From NCBI GenBank assembly GCA_963830385.1, contig CAWHMD010000009.1, forward strand, positions 620,001 to 684,000: a stretch of 64,000 nucleotides of DNA, in the 5' to 3' direction. The translations under genes and the position numbers were made by a program. Below, in pieces: positions 50,890-59,315 of the stretch. How positions within the stretch are numbered: the stretch's first letter is position 1; each line of letters opens with the position of its first letter. The notes beneath the pieces are model-generated. The model saw nothing but the letters and a program-made list of their open reading frames with translations. It was not told the origin of the DNA and searched no databases. Source of the DNA: Bog-532 sp963830385. Its GTDB lineage: Bacteria > Actinomycetota > Actinomycetes > Streptosporangiales > Streptosporangiaceae.

Positions 50890-51261
50890 TCAGGCCTTGA
50901 TGGCCGTGGTGGCCACGGTGGCCTCCGTCCGCAGCACCGGGTGCCGGGCCTCCCAGGCCGCGCGGACGTCGCGCGGCAGGAACAGCTCCGGCCAGCGCGC
51001 GATCAGCGTGCCGCCGTCCAGGAACGTAGTGAGGTCCTCGGGGCGGGTGGCCTCGCGCAGCACGGTCTGGTACATCCAGTCGAGCATCCCCGGCGCGTCC
51101 AGGTCGAACGTGCGATCGGCGCACCAGAACAGCCGCAACGGCAGCTCGACCGAGCCTGCGGTGGGCCCGTGCAGCCCGGCCAGGTCCGCGGCCACGAGCG
51201 CGCGACGACCCCGGCGCGCCTGCTGCGGCGCCCGGAGCGTGGCGGTCTGCTCGGTGGTCAC
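50890..51261 (-). CDS. Putative partner of the AbiEii-like nucleotidyltransferase
   Basis: A 123-residue protein. A basic N-terminus (RAPQQARRGRRALVAADLAG) leads to VELPLRLFWCADRTFDLDAP and EDLTTFLDGGTLIARWPELF. It has no clear HTH. Its position 24 bp before the nucleotidyltransferase gene suggests an antitoxin or specificity partner. I know the gene pair layout from actinobacterial genomes, but no function is established. Confidence 0.65.
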   Translation of the reverse strand: MTTEQTATLRAPQQARRGRRALVAADLAGLHGPTAGSVELPLRLFWCADRTFDLDAPGMLDWMYQTVLREATRPEDLTTFLDGGTLIARWPELFLPRDVRAAWEARHPVLRTEATVATTAIKA

Positions 51262-51338
51262 AGGTCCAGGATAGCCGCTTCCGCCGCCGATGGGCAGACC
51301 CGGCTCGAAAACATGGTCGATTAGCTCGGCCGATTAGC

Positions 51339-52031
51339 TCATTGGGCGGCCGTAAGCCCGATGTCCTCGGTAATGGTGAACTTCCCGTGCCCGAGCACGT
51401 CCGCCAGGTGGCCCTCCATCAGCGGCAGGGCCTCGGCGACGGTGACCGGCCGCCCGGCCTCGGCGGTGAGCGAGGTGACCCCGGCGTCGCTGATCCCGCA
51501 CGGCACGATCCGGCCGAACCAGCCCAGGTCGCAGTCGCAGTTCAGGGCGAAGCCGTGCATGGTCACGCCCCGGGCCACCCGGGCCCCGATCGCGCCGACC
51601 TTGCGGTCCGGGCGGCCGCCGCCGGTGACCCAGGCGCCGCTGCGCCCGTCGATCCGCTCGGCCCGCACGCCGAAATCGGCGCTGGCCCGGATCAGCGCTT
51701 CCTCCAGCGCCCGGACGTAGCCGACGACGTCGACCGGTTCACGCAGCTTGATGATCGGGTACCCGGTCAGCTGCCCGGGCCCGTGCCAGGTGATCCGGCC
51801 GCCCCGGTCCACGTCGATCACGGGCGCGCCCGCATCCCCGATCGGCCGGTCGGCCGGCTCGGTCCGCTTGCCGGCCGTGTAAACCGGCTCGTGCTCCAGC
51901 ATCAGGCAGGTGTCGGGAATCTCCCCGTCCGCCCGGCGCTGGTGCACGGCCCGCTGCAGCTCCCAGGCGGGCAGGTAGGGGACCGCGGCGGGGCCGAAGC
52001 CAACGTGTGCGAAGACCAGCTCATCGTTCAC
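51339..52031 (-). CDS. lipB: Octanoyltransferase LipB
   Basis: A 230-residue enzyme that moves octanoyl from acyl carrier protein to lipoyl domains. RGGRITWHGPGQLTGYPIIK is the LipB signature, RKVGAIGARV has the catalytic Lys, and IVPCGISDAGVTSLTAE the catalytic Cys. GTG begins VNDELVFAHVGFGP. lipA is often next door in actinobacteria but is not seen here. Confidence 0.95.
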   Translation of the reverse strand: MNDELVFAHVGFGPAAVPYLPAWELQRAVHQRRADGEIPDTCLMLEHEPVYTAGKRTEPADRPIGDAGAPVIDVDRGGRITWHGPGQLTGYPIIKLREPVDVVGYVRALEEALIRASADFGVRAERIDGRSGAWVTGGGRPDRKVGAIGARVARGVTMHGFALNCDCDLGWFGRIVPCGISDAGVTSLTAEAGRPVTVAEALPLMEGHLADVLGHGKFTITEDIGLTAAQ

Positions 52032-52136
52032 CCTGCCAGCGTACGTCGCGCTTGCTCCGGGTGCGCCCAGGCCCGGCTCGGCGTATTACGGGGAACCCCT
52101 TAGCCATTTCTTAATCACGAGACTTTTAATGGGAGC

Positions 52137-52772
52137 GTGATAGACGAAGCTGAGCTGCGGCAGCTGAGCCAGGAGGAGCGGCGGCACCTCGCCCGCCTGC
52201 TGGCCACCATCGACGCGCCGCACGTGCTGCGGGACCGGCGGTACTCCTGGCGCCGGCGCCTGGCGCTGCTGACCGTCCTGGGCGGCTGCGTGGTACTGGC
52301 CGCCTGGATCGGGGTGCTCGCGGTGACCCTGCCCAAGCACTTCCACGCCACCCACTGGCGCGGAGCCTGGGTGGGATTCGACTTCGGCCTGCTCGCGGCG
52401 TTCGCCGCCACCGCCTGGGCCTCGTGGCGTCAGCGCCAGGTGCTGATCTTGTGCCTGACCGTCACCGGCACCCTGCTGCTGTGCGACGCCTGGTTCGACC
52501 TCATCCTCGACATCGGCACCGACGAGTTCTGGACGAGCGTCCTCACCGCCGCCGTGGCCGAGATCCCGCTGGCCCTGCTGATGTTCAACGCCGCCCGCCG
52601 CCTGCACCGCCTGAGCGTCGGCATCATCATCCAGCTCGAAGGCATCGACGCCCCGGTCCCCGCGCTGTGGCGCATCCCCCTGTTCGCCGAGGGCCTGGAG
52701 ACCATCCTTCCCGCCCGCTACCGCAGCGACCCCCGCGAGCAGGAGCCTCAAGCCCACGCCACCGTCGAGTAA
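52137..52772 (+). CDS. Four-helix membrane protein, unknown
   Basis: A 211-residue membrane protein. An N-terminal helical segment (LRQLSQEERRHLARLLATID) precedes hydrophobic helices LALLTVLGGCVVLAAWIGVL, WVGFDFGLLAAFAATAWASW, VLILCLTVTGTLLLCDAWFD and a fourth near TAAVAEIPLALLMF. The loop CDAWFDLILDIG carries conserved-looking acids. No family with a known job was recognised. It diverges from lipB. Confidence 0.7.
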   Translation: MIDEAELRQLSQEERRHLARLLATIDAPHVLRDRRYSWRRRLALLTVLGGCVVLAAWIGVLAVTLPKHFHATHWRGAWVGFDFGLLAAFAATAWASWRQRQVLILCLTVTGTLLLCDAWFDLILDIGTDEFWTSVLTAAVAEIPLALLMFNAARRLHRLSVGIIIQLEGIDAPVPALWRIPLFAEGLETILPARYRSDPREQEPQAHATVE

Positions 52773-52841
52773 CGCTCCATCCACATCCGTCGCAAGATCC
52801 ATTTCACTCGTGAAAATTTTCCCAAACCAAAGGACGGTAGG

Positions 52842-52868
52842 TGTCACAGCCCCAAGCGCAACCTCGTC
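52842..52868 (+). promoter_or_regulatory. ECF41-type promoter
   Basis: TGTCACA at 52842-52848 and CGTC at 52865-52868 are 16 bases apart, matching the target promoter described for ECF41 sigma factors. It lies 31 bases before the epimerase gene and its downstream ECF41 factor, so the operon should be self-activated. Confidence 0.8.
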
Positions 52869-52899
52869 AACCGGGTGACTACAGGAGAGGAGTCACCCA

Positions 52900-53850
52900 A
52901 TGCGAGTATTCGTCGCCGGCGGGACCGGAGCTGTCGGGCGGAACCTGATCCCGATGCTCGTCACCGCCGGCCACCAGGTCACCGCGACCACGAGGGTGCA
53001 GGCCAAGACCACCCAGCTACGAGCTCTGGGCGCCGCTCCCGTCGTCGTCGACGGCCTGGACCGGGAGGCGGTCATCGGCGCGGTCACCACCGCCCGGCCG
53101 GAGGTGATCATCCATCAGCTGACCGGCCTGGCGGGCCAGGGCGATCTCAAGCATTTTGACCGGACGTTCGCCGTCACCAACCAGCTGCGCACCCGGGCCA
53201 CCGACTACCTGCTGGAGGCGGCTGAGGCGGCCGGGACCCGGCGGTTCGTCGCCCAGAGCTTCACTGGCTGGCCGAACCAGCCGATCGGCGGCCCGGTCAA
53301 GACCGAGGAGGACCCGCTCGACCCCTACCCGGTGGCGACCATGGCCGAGAGCCTGCGCGCCATCCAGCATCTGGAAAGGGTCGTCCCCGCCGGCGTCCCG
53401 GAAGGCCTGGTGCTGCGCTACGGCATCCTCTACGGCCCCTCGACCAGCGAGGAGCTGATCGAGGCGGCCCGCAAGCGGCAGCTGCCGATCATCGGCGGGG
53501 GCACCGGCATCTGGTCGTTCACGCACGTCAGCGACGCCGCGTCGGCGGCCGCGGCGGCGGCCGCGGGTGGCCCGCCGGGGCTGTACAACGCGGTTGACGA
53601 CGAGCCCGCCCCGGTGGCTGAATGGCTGCCGTACCTGGCCGATTGCCTGGGCGCGCGGCCGCCGTGGCGGGTGCCTGCCTGGGCCGGACGTCTCCTTGCC
53701 GGTGATTCGGTGGTGCAGATGATGACGCGGAGCCGTGGCTCGTCCAACGCCAAGGCCCGGCGCGAGCTGGGCTGGACCCTGGCCTACCCGAGCTGGCGCC
53801 AGGGCTTCGCCACCGGCCTCGGCCTGGCCGCCCGCACCGAGGCGGCCTGA
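52900..53850 (+). CDS. NAD(P)-dependent epimerase/dehydratase (ECF41 partner)
   Basis: A 316-residue extended-SDR protein. MRVFVAGGTGAVGRNLIPML binds NAD(P). The SDR catalytic Tyr region is replaced by RFVAQSFTGWPNQP and DPLDPYPVATMAESLRAIQH, as in divergent epimerase-like members. ECF41 factors are usually paired with a carboxymuconolactone decarboxylase, oxidoreductase or epimerase (COE) gene; this is that partner. It is directly behind the ECF41-type promoter. Confidence 0.88.
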   Translation: MRVFVAGGTGAVGRNLIPMLVTAGHQVTATTRVQAKTTQLRALGAAPVVVDGLDREAVIGAVTTARPEVIIHQLTGLAGQGDLKHFDRTFAVTNQLRTRATDYLLEAAEAAGTRRFVAQSFTGWPNQPIGGPVKTEEDPLDPYPVATMAESLRAIQHLERVVPAGVPEGLVLRYGILYGPSTSEELIEAARKRQLPIIGGGTGIWSFTHVSDAASAAAAAAAGGPPGLYNAVDDEPAPVAEWLPYLADCLGARPPWRVPAWAGRLLAGDSVVQMMTRSRGSSNAKARRELGWTLAYPSWRQGFATGLGLAARTEAA

Positions 53851-53853
53851 GCC

Positions 53854-54720
53854 ATGGACCTCGACCTGGACGAGCTGCGGCCGCTGATGTTCTCCATCGC
53901 CTACCGGATGACCGGCAGCGTCGGCGACGCCGAGGACATCGTGCAGGAGGCGGTGATCCGCACCTACCGGGCGGCCAGCCAGGGCACGCTGGTCGAATCG
54001 CCCCGGGCGTTCGTCACCACCACCACGACCCGGCTGGCCATCGACCATCTCCGGTCGGCCCGGGTCCGCCGGGAGTCCTACGTGGGCACCTGGCTGCCGG
54101 AACCGCTGGTGACCGACCCGGCGCCCGGGCCGGCCGAGCGGGCCGAGATGTCCGACTCGCTGTCGCTGGCGTTCCTGGTGCTGCTGGAGAGCCTGTCGCC
54201 GGTCGAGCGGGCGGTGTTCCTGCTGCGCGAGGTGTTCGGCTACGAGTACGGCGACATCGCCGAGGCCGTGGGCAAGTCCGAGCCGAACTGCCGCCAGATC
54301 TTCGCGCGGGCCCGGCGGCACATCGGCGAGGGCCGGCCGCGGTTCGACGCTCAGCGCCGCCAGGGCACCGAGCTGACCGAGCGCTTCCTGGCCGCGCTGA
54401 GCGGTGGCGATATGGAGGGGTTCATCGAGCTGCTCGCCCCCGACGTCGTCATGTATGGCGACGGCGGCGGCAAGGCCCCCGCGGCCCGCACCCCCATCCA
54501 CGGCCGTGAGCAGGTCGCCCGGCTGCTGCGGGGGCTGGCCCGGACGGCCGAACGGTGGGTCACCGACGTTCGCCTGGCGCAGGTCAACGGGCAGCCCGGG
54601 CTGCTCGCCTACGGTCCCGACGGGAACCTTTTCGGCGTGATCACCTTCGACTACGCCGACGGGCAGGTGATCGCGATCAGGTCGGTGATCAACCCCGACA
54701 AACTGCGCCACCTCCAGTGA
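53854..54720 (+). CDS. ECF41-group RNA polymerase sigma factor (SigJ-like) with SnoaL-like extension
   Basis: A 288-residue sigma factor. Region 2 (LMFSIAYRMTGSVGDAEDIV) and region 4 (SPVERAVFLLREVFGYEYGD) are followed by a SnoaL-like C-terminal domain. The three ECF41 marks are present: WLPEP in the linker, DGGGK (YGDGGGKAPAA) and NPDKL near the end. In ECF41 proteins the extension controls the factor without a separate anti-sigma. It starts 3 bases after the epimerase. Confidence 0.95.
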   Translation: MDLDLDELRPLMFSIAYRMTGSVGDAEDIVQEAVIRTYRAASQGTLVESPRAFVTTTTTRLAIDHLRSARVRRESYVGTWLPEPLVTDPAPGPAERAEMSDSLSLAFLVLLESLSPVERAVFLLREVFGYEYGDIAEAVGKSEPNCRQIFARARRHIGEGRPRFDAQRRQGTELTERFLAALSGGDMEGFIELLAPDVVMYGDGGGKAPAARTPIHGREQVARLLRGLARTAERWVTDVRLAQVNGQPGLLAYGPDGNLFGVITFDYADGQVIAIRSVINPDKLRHLQ

Positions 54721-54769
54721 GCCCCGCCCGGGCGTGACCCCGGCCGGGCGGAGGCTCTAGCCTCAGCAC

Positions 54770-55636
54770 ATGGCCACCGATTTCACCGAAGAAGGCGCCG
54801 CCGACGCGGTCATCGACAGTTTCGCCGGCACACCCGACGAACGCCTGCGGACCATCCTCGACAGCCTGGTCCGGCACCTGCACGCGGCCGTCCGTGAGGT
54901 GGAGCCCAGCATCGCGGAGTGGGAGCAGGCGATCGAGTTCCTGACCGCCACCGGCCAGAAGTGCACCGACGTCCGGCAGGAGTTCATCCTGCTGTCCGAC
55001 GTGCTGGGCATCTCGATGCTGGTCGAGACGATCAGCGAGCGCGGCGCGGCCGGGGCCACCCAGTCCACCGTGCTCGGCCCGTTCCACATGACCAAGTCCC
55101 CGGTCCGCGCGCTGGGCGACACCATCGACCTGGTCGCCGAGAGTGAGCCGTGCGTGGTGACCGGCCGGGTGGTGGGCACCGACGGCCGCCCGCTGCCGGG
55201 CGCGATGCTCGACGTGTGGCAGGCCAACGACCACGGCGCCTACGACGTGCAGGAGCCGGGCAAGCAGCCCGCCGGCAACGGCCGCGGCCTGTTCACCGCC
55301 GACGGCCAGGGCCGGTTCTGGTTCCGCACGATCGTGCCCAGCTACTACCCGATCCCGACCGACGGGCCGGTCGGCGAGCTGCTGGCCGCCACCCGGCGCC
55401 ACCCCTACCGGCCCGCCCACATCCACTTCATCGTGGCGGCCGACGGGTATCAGACGCTGACCACCCACATCTTCGTGGCTGGGACCGAATACATCGACTC
55501 CGATGCGGTCTTCGCGGTCAAGAAGAGCCTGATCACCGAGTTCAACGAGGTCGACGACCCCGAGCAGGCCGCCCGCTACCAGGTCAGCAACCCGTTCCGG
55601 CTGGCCGACATCCAGATCGCGCTGGCCCCCGCCTGA
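54770..55636 (+). CDS. Intradiol ring-cleavage dioxygenase (hydroxyquinol/catechol 1,2-dioxygenase type)
   Basis: A 288-residue non-haem Fe(III) dioxygenase. STVLGPFHMTKSPV and GAMLDVWQANDHGAYDVQ lead to the ligands: Tyr in GAYDVQ, Tyr in IVPSYYPIPTDGPVG, and two His in RPAHIHFIV. The N-terminal helical dimer domain (RTILDSLVRHLHAAVREVEP) is the type found in hydroxyquinol dioxygenases. It opens aromatic diol or triol rings. It lies 49 bp after the sigma factor, so co-transcription is possible. Confidence 0.9.
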   Translation: MATDFTEEGAADAVIDSFAGTPDERLRTILDSLVRHLHAAVREVEPSIAEWEQAIEFLTATGQKCTDVRQEFILLSDVLGISMLVETISERGAAGATQSTVLGPFHMTKSPVRALGDTIDLVAESEPCVVTGRVVGTDGRPLPGAMLDVWQANDHGAYDVQEPGKQPAGNGRGLFTADGQGRFWFRTIVPSYYPIPTDGPVGELLAATRRHPYRPAHIHFIVAADGYQTLTTHIFVAGTEYIDSDAVFAVKKSLITEFNEVDDPEQAARYQVSNPFRLADIQIALAPA

Positions 55637-56778
55637 TCACGCTGCCAGAGGCCGCCGCCGGGTTCGGCCCCTTCGGCGGCCGGGCCTGGTTCAACACCGC
55701 GCACCAGGGGCCCCTGCCCCGCGCGGCGGTCGCCGCCGCCCAGCACGCGGCCCACCTCAAGGCGGCCCCGCACCTGATCCGCGACGAGGACTTCGCGGAC
55801 GTGCCCGAACGCCTGCGCGGCCTGCTGGCCGACCTGGTCGGCGGCTCGCCGGAGCAGATCGTCTTGGGTAACAGCACCTCCTACGGGCTGCACCTGATCG
55901 CCAACGGGCTGGACTGGCAGCCCGGCGACGAGGTGCTCACGATCGACGGCGACTACCCGGCCACGGTGCTGCCGTGGCGGCGGCTGGAGCCGCGCGGGGT
56001 CCAGGTCCGGGCCGTCCACCCCGGGACCAGCCTGCTGACCCCGGGGCAGCTGGCCGCCGAGATCGGGCCGCGTACCCGGCTGGCCGCGGTGACCTGGGTT
56101 GACTCGTTCACCGGGCGGACCCTCGACCTGGACGGGCTGGGGGAGGTGTGCCGCCGGGCCGGCGTCCTGCTGATCGTGAACGCCTCGCAGGCCCTCGGCG
56201 CCCGCCCGGTCGACGTCGCCGCCACGCCGGTCGACGCCGTGGTCAGCTGCGGCTACAAATGGCTGTGCGGCCCCTACGGCACCGGCTTCGCCTGGCTCGA
56301 CCGTGACCTGCTCGATCGGCTGCACCCGCAGCAGGCCTACTGGCTGGCCATGCAGGCCGGCCGCGGGCTCGACCAGATGCGCGGCACCACCGTCCGCGAC
56401 GATCTCGGGGTGCGCGCGTTCGACGTCTTCTGCCCGGCCGCGTTCACCACCACGCTGCCCTGGATCGCCGCGCTCCAGCTGTTCCTGGACGCCGGCCTGC
56501 CCGCGATCGCCGATCATGACCAGCGCCTGGCCGAACGGCTCCTGAGCGGCCTCGACCCCAGCCAGTACGACCTGGTCAGCCCCCGCTCCGGCCCGGCCCG
56601 CTCCACCCTGGTCCTGCTGGCCCGCCGCGACGGCCGCACCCAGGCCCGGCACCGCCACCTCGCCGAAGCCGGCGTCGACGCCGCCTATCGCGAAGGCAAC
56701 CTGCGCTTGTCGGTCCACCTGTTCAACACCCCGGCCGAGATCGACCGCGCTCTCGACCTCCTGCACACCCCGGCCTAG
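55633..56778 (+). CDS. Class V aminotransferase / isopenicillin-N-epimerase-like, probable CTG start
   Basis: A 381-residue PLP fold-I enzyme. SYGLHLIANGLDWQPGDEV leads to VDAVVSCGYKWLCGPYGTGF with the PLP Lys in GYKWL. Its C-terminal part reads AEAGVDAAYREGNLRLSVHL. The frame has no ATG, GTG or TTG within about 190 bases of the conserved N-terminus, but CTG at 55633 overlaps the dioxygenase stop as CTGA, which mirrors the common ATGA coupling. It may be a cysteine-desulfurase-like lyase or epimerase; the substrate is open. Confidence 0.85.
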   Translation: MITLPEAAAGFGPFGGRAWFNTAHQGPLPRAAVAAAQHAAHLKAAPHLIRDEDFADVPERLRGLLADLVGGSPEQIVLGNSTSYGLHLIANGLDWQPGDEVLTIDGDYPATVLPWRRLEPRGVQVRAVHPGTSLLTPGQLAAEIGPRTRLAAVTWVDSFTGRTLDLDGLGEVCRRAGVLLIVNASQALGARPVDVAATPVDAVVSCGYKWLCGPYGTGFAWLDRDLLDRLHPQQAYWLAMQAGRGLDQMRGTTVRDDLGVRAFDVFCPAAFTTTLPWIAALQLFLDAGLPAIADHDQRLAERLLSGLDPSQYDLVSPRSGPARSTLVLLARRDGRTQARHRHLAEAGVDAAYREGNLRLSVHLFNTPAEIDRALDLLHTPA

Positions 56779-56791
56779 GCATCGCCCGGGC

Positions 56792-57100
56792 CTAGGACTC
56801 GGCCTGCTCCTTCAGCCGGGCCAGGCGCTCGGTCCAGGTGGTGGCCAGGGTGGTCATCCACGAGGCGGTGGCGGCCAGCTGGCCCGGGCGGACCTCGAAC
56901 AGGACCTCCTTGCCCGCGCGGTGGTTGCTGACCAGCTCGCAGTTGCGCAGGATCTGCAGGTGCTTGACGACCGCCTGGCGCGACACCGGTACCTGGGCCG
57001 CCAGCGTGGTGGCGCTGCTGGGCGGGCACCGGCTCAGCGTCTCCAGCAACTGCCGCCGGGTCGGGTCGGCCAGTGCCGCGCACACCAGCTCAACACTCAT
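56792..57100 (-). CDS. ArsR-family repressor
   Basis: A 102-residue regulator: MSVELVCAALADPTRRQLLE, then the HTH TTLAAQVPVSRQAVVKHLQI and the wing NHRAGKEVLFEVRPG. It is the ArsR type often fused or coupled to SRPBCC genes, without metal-binding Cys. Its start overlaps the SRPBCC stop as ATGA. It probably represses the pair through the TGCAA-N8-TTGCA sites upstream. Confidence 0.9.
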   Translation of the reverse strand: MSVELVCAALADPTRRQLLETLSRCPPSSATTLAAQVPVSRQAVVKHLQILRNCELVSNHRAGKEVLFEVRPGQLAATASWMTTLATTWTERLARLKEQAES

Positions 57101-57528
57101 GTCTCAGCACGCTTTTTCAGGTCCATCAGTTCCTCCCGCCAGCCGCCGGTGTTGTCCCGGTGGGCCTGGTCACGCTGAGCGGCCGGGACGTCGAGGGCGG
57201 CGAACCCGCTCTCGGCCACCGTCACCCGCACCGCGTCCCCGGCCACCTCCAGCCGGAACTCGACCAGCGTGGTGTTGCCCGGCGCCAGCTCCGCGCCGGG
57301 GGCCTGGCTGGCCCAGCGGAACGCGGCGTAGCTTTGCGGCTCGACCCTGACCACCTCGACCGGGAACCGGCCCCACCGCTCGCTCTCGCGGACGACCTGA
57401 TGGCCGGGTGTGTGGTCGACCGGCGCGGTCACGGCCGACGGCACCCACCAGCCCGGCTCGCTGACCAGCGCCCACACCCGGTCCAGGGGCGCCTGGATCT
57501 CGATGGCCTGCTCGATGCGGTCAGCCAT
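57097..57528 (-). CDS. SRPBCC/AHSA1-family protein
   Basis: A 143-residue START-like protein. IEQAIEIQAPLDRVWALVSE begins the cavity fold, and NTGGWREELMDLKKRAET is the usual end helix. ATG follows GGAGGT. AHSA1-like proteins coupled to ArsR genes are common and probably bind small hydrophobic ligands. It is first in the minus-strand pair. Confidence 0.88.
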   Translation of the reverse strand: MADRIEQAIEIQAPLDRVWALVSEPGWWVPSAVTAPVDHTPGHQVVRESERWGRFPVEVVRVEPQSYAAFRWASQAPGAELAPGNTTLVEFRLEVAGDAVRVTVAESGFAALDVPAAQRDQAHRDNTGGWREELMDLKKRAET

Positions 57529-57565
57529 GTTCGTACCTCCGATGTCGCGCACCGTGAAACTCCTA

Positions 57566-57618
57566 CGTGCAACTCAACAATTGCACGTCGATCAACCTTA
57601 TGCAATAAATCGGTTGCA
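57566..57618. promoter_or_regulatory. Two ArsR-type operators
   Basis: CGTGCAA-N8-TTGCACG (57566-57587) and TGCAA-N8-TTGCA (57601-57618) share the same pattern, with starts 33 bases apart (about three DNA turns). They lie in front of the SRPBCC/ArsR pair and 60 bp before the leader of the permease operon. Confidence 0.7.
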
Positions 57619-57678
57619 CGTTTCATCCAGTTGACCGTTCACCTCGCCTTAAGCGCCCGACATCGGGGGAGGAGCCCA

Positions 57679-57765
57679 ATGGTTGACGTCGATTCAAACG
57701 GGACAGAAGCTGTGCATCACGGTGTGTTCCCTTTACCCGCAGTAGGGAGGCGCTTGGCATGGTGA
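57679..57765 (+). CDS. 28-codon leader ORF upstream of the NCS1 permease
   Basis: ATG after GGGGAGGAG opens 28 codons (MVDVDSNGTEAVHHGVFPLP, then AVGRRLAW). The stop lies 4 bases inside the permease gene, so the frames overlap by 7 bases. This fits a translated leader that couples to, or controls, permease translation. Whether the peptide itself matters is unknown. Confidence 0.5.
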   Translation: MVDVDSNGTEAVHHGVFPLPAVGRRLAW

Positions 57766-59312
57766 CGTCGCCGGTCGCTGACGAAGTCCACCACCCCGAC
57801 GGCCGGGTCACTCTGGCCAGCAACGACGAGATCGCGGACAGCGGATACGCCAACGGTGACCTGGCTCCCCTGCCGCTCGCCCGCCGCACCTGGACCACCT
57901 ACAACTACGCGGCGCTGTGGATCGGGATGTCGCACAACATCCCCACCTACCTGCTGGCCTCGGGCCTGATCGCGGTGGGGATGAACTGGGTGCAGGCCAT
58001 CATCACGATCGCGCTGGCCAACCTCATCGTGCTGGTCCCGATGCTGCTCAACAGCCACGCCGGCACCAAGTACGGCATCCCGTACCCGGTGTTCGCCCGG
58101 GCCTCGTTCGGGCTGCGCGGGGCCAACCTGCCCGCTGTCCTGCGGGCGCTGATCGCCTGCGCCTGGTTCGGTATCCAGACCTGGATCGGCGGTGAGGGCT
58201 TCTACATACTGATCGGCTCGATCGCCGGGCACGGCTGGACGGCCGCCACCCCGGCCTGGGGCGGGTACCCGTGGACCCAGTGGCTGTCGTTCGCCATCTT
58301 CTGGGTGCTGGAGATGGCCATCATCGTGCGGGGCATGAACACGCTGCGCCGGTTCGAGAACTGGGCGGGCCCGCTGGTCCTGGTGGCGGCGATCGCCCTG
58401 TTCATCTACATCGTGATCAAGGCGGACGGCTTCGGCTCGGTGCTGTCCGAGCCGGCCAAGCTGGGCTGGGGTGCCCGGTTCTGGCCGGTCTTCTTCCCCT
58501 CGCTGATGGGCATGATCGCGTTCTGGTCCACGATGTCGCTGAACATGCCGGACTTCACCCGGTTCAGCCGGGGGCAGAAACAGCAGGTGGTCGGCCAGGC
58601 GCTCGGCCTGCCCACCACGATGACGTTCTTCTCGCTGCTGGCGGTGTTCATCACCGCCGCGTCGGAGAAGATCTACGGCGCCCCGATCTGGGACCCCATC
58701 CAGCTCACCGGCAAGTTCAGCAACCCGGTGGTCGTCGCGTTCGCGCTGTTCACGATCATCGTGGCCACCCTCAGCGTCAACGTGGCGGCCAACACGGTCA
58801 GCCCCTCCTACGACTTCTCCAACCTGCTGCCCAAGCTGGTCAGCTTCCGCACCGGCAGCATCATCACCGGGGTGATCGGCATCCTCATCCAGCCGTGGCG
58901 GCTGCTGGCCAACCCGCACGTCTATATCTACGTCTGGCTCGGCTTCTACGGGGGCCTGCTGGGCGCGGTCGCGGGCGTCCTGATCGCTGACTACTGGCTG
59001 ATCCGCAACACCGAACTGCGGCTGGTCGACCTCTACCGTCCGCACGGCGCGTACTGGTACAACGGTGGCTGGAACTGGCGGGCGGTGGTCGCGTTCGGCG
59101 TCGGGGCCCTGCTGGCGGTGGGCGGAGCCTGGTCCGCTCCCGGGCAGGGGCCGTTCCCGCAGGCCGGCCTGATCCCGGTCCTGAAGCCGTTGTACAACTA
59201 CAACTGGGTGGTCGGGTTCGCGGTGGCCATCATTCTCTACTGGGGGCTGACGATGATTTCGGCGAAGCGGGCACCGGCCCGTCACGCGTCGTACGCCGGG
59301 CAGCGAGGCTGA
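57759..59312 (+). CDS. NCS1-family nucleobase/hydantoin/allantoin permease
   Basis: A 517-residue carrier with about 12 helices. WTTYNYAALWIGMSHNIPTY is the NCS1 start. FGLRGANLPAVLRALIACAW and FGIQTWIGGEGFYI follow, and FWSTMSLNMPDFTRFSRGQK is the substrate loop. It should bring in uracil, hydantoins, allantoin or thiamine precursors. Clustering with dihydropyrimidinase and beta-ureidopropionase favours uracil/thymine or hydantoin. ATG follows GTAGGGAGG. Confidence 0.92.
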   Translation: MVTSPVADEVHHPDGRVTLASNDEIADSGYANGDLAPLPLARRTWTTYNYAALWIGMSHNIPTYLLASGLIAVGMNWVQAIITIALANLIVLVPMLLNSHAGTKYGIPYPVFARASFGLRGANLPAVLRALIACAWFGIQTWIGGEGFYILIGSIAGHGWTAATPAWGGYPWTQWLSFAIFWVLEMAIIVRGMNTLRRFENWAGPLVLVAAIALFIYIVIKADGFGSVLSEPAKLGWGARFWPVFFPSLMGMIAFWSTMSLNMPDFTRFSRGQKQQVVGQALGLPTTMTFFSLLAVFITAASEKIYGAPIWDPIQLTGKFSNPVVVAFALFTIIVATLSVNVAANTVSPSYDFSNLLPKLVSFRTGSIITGVIGILIQPWRLLANPHVYIYVWLGFYGGLLGAVAGVLIADYWLIRNTELRLVDLYRPHGAYWYNGGWNWRAVVAFGVGALLAVGGAWSAPGQGPFPQAGLIPVLKPLYNYNWVVGFAVAIILYWGLTMISAKRAPARHASYAGQRG

Positions 59313-59315
59313 CCG

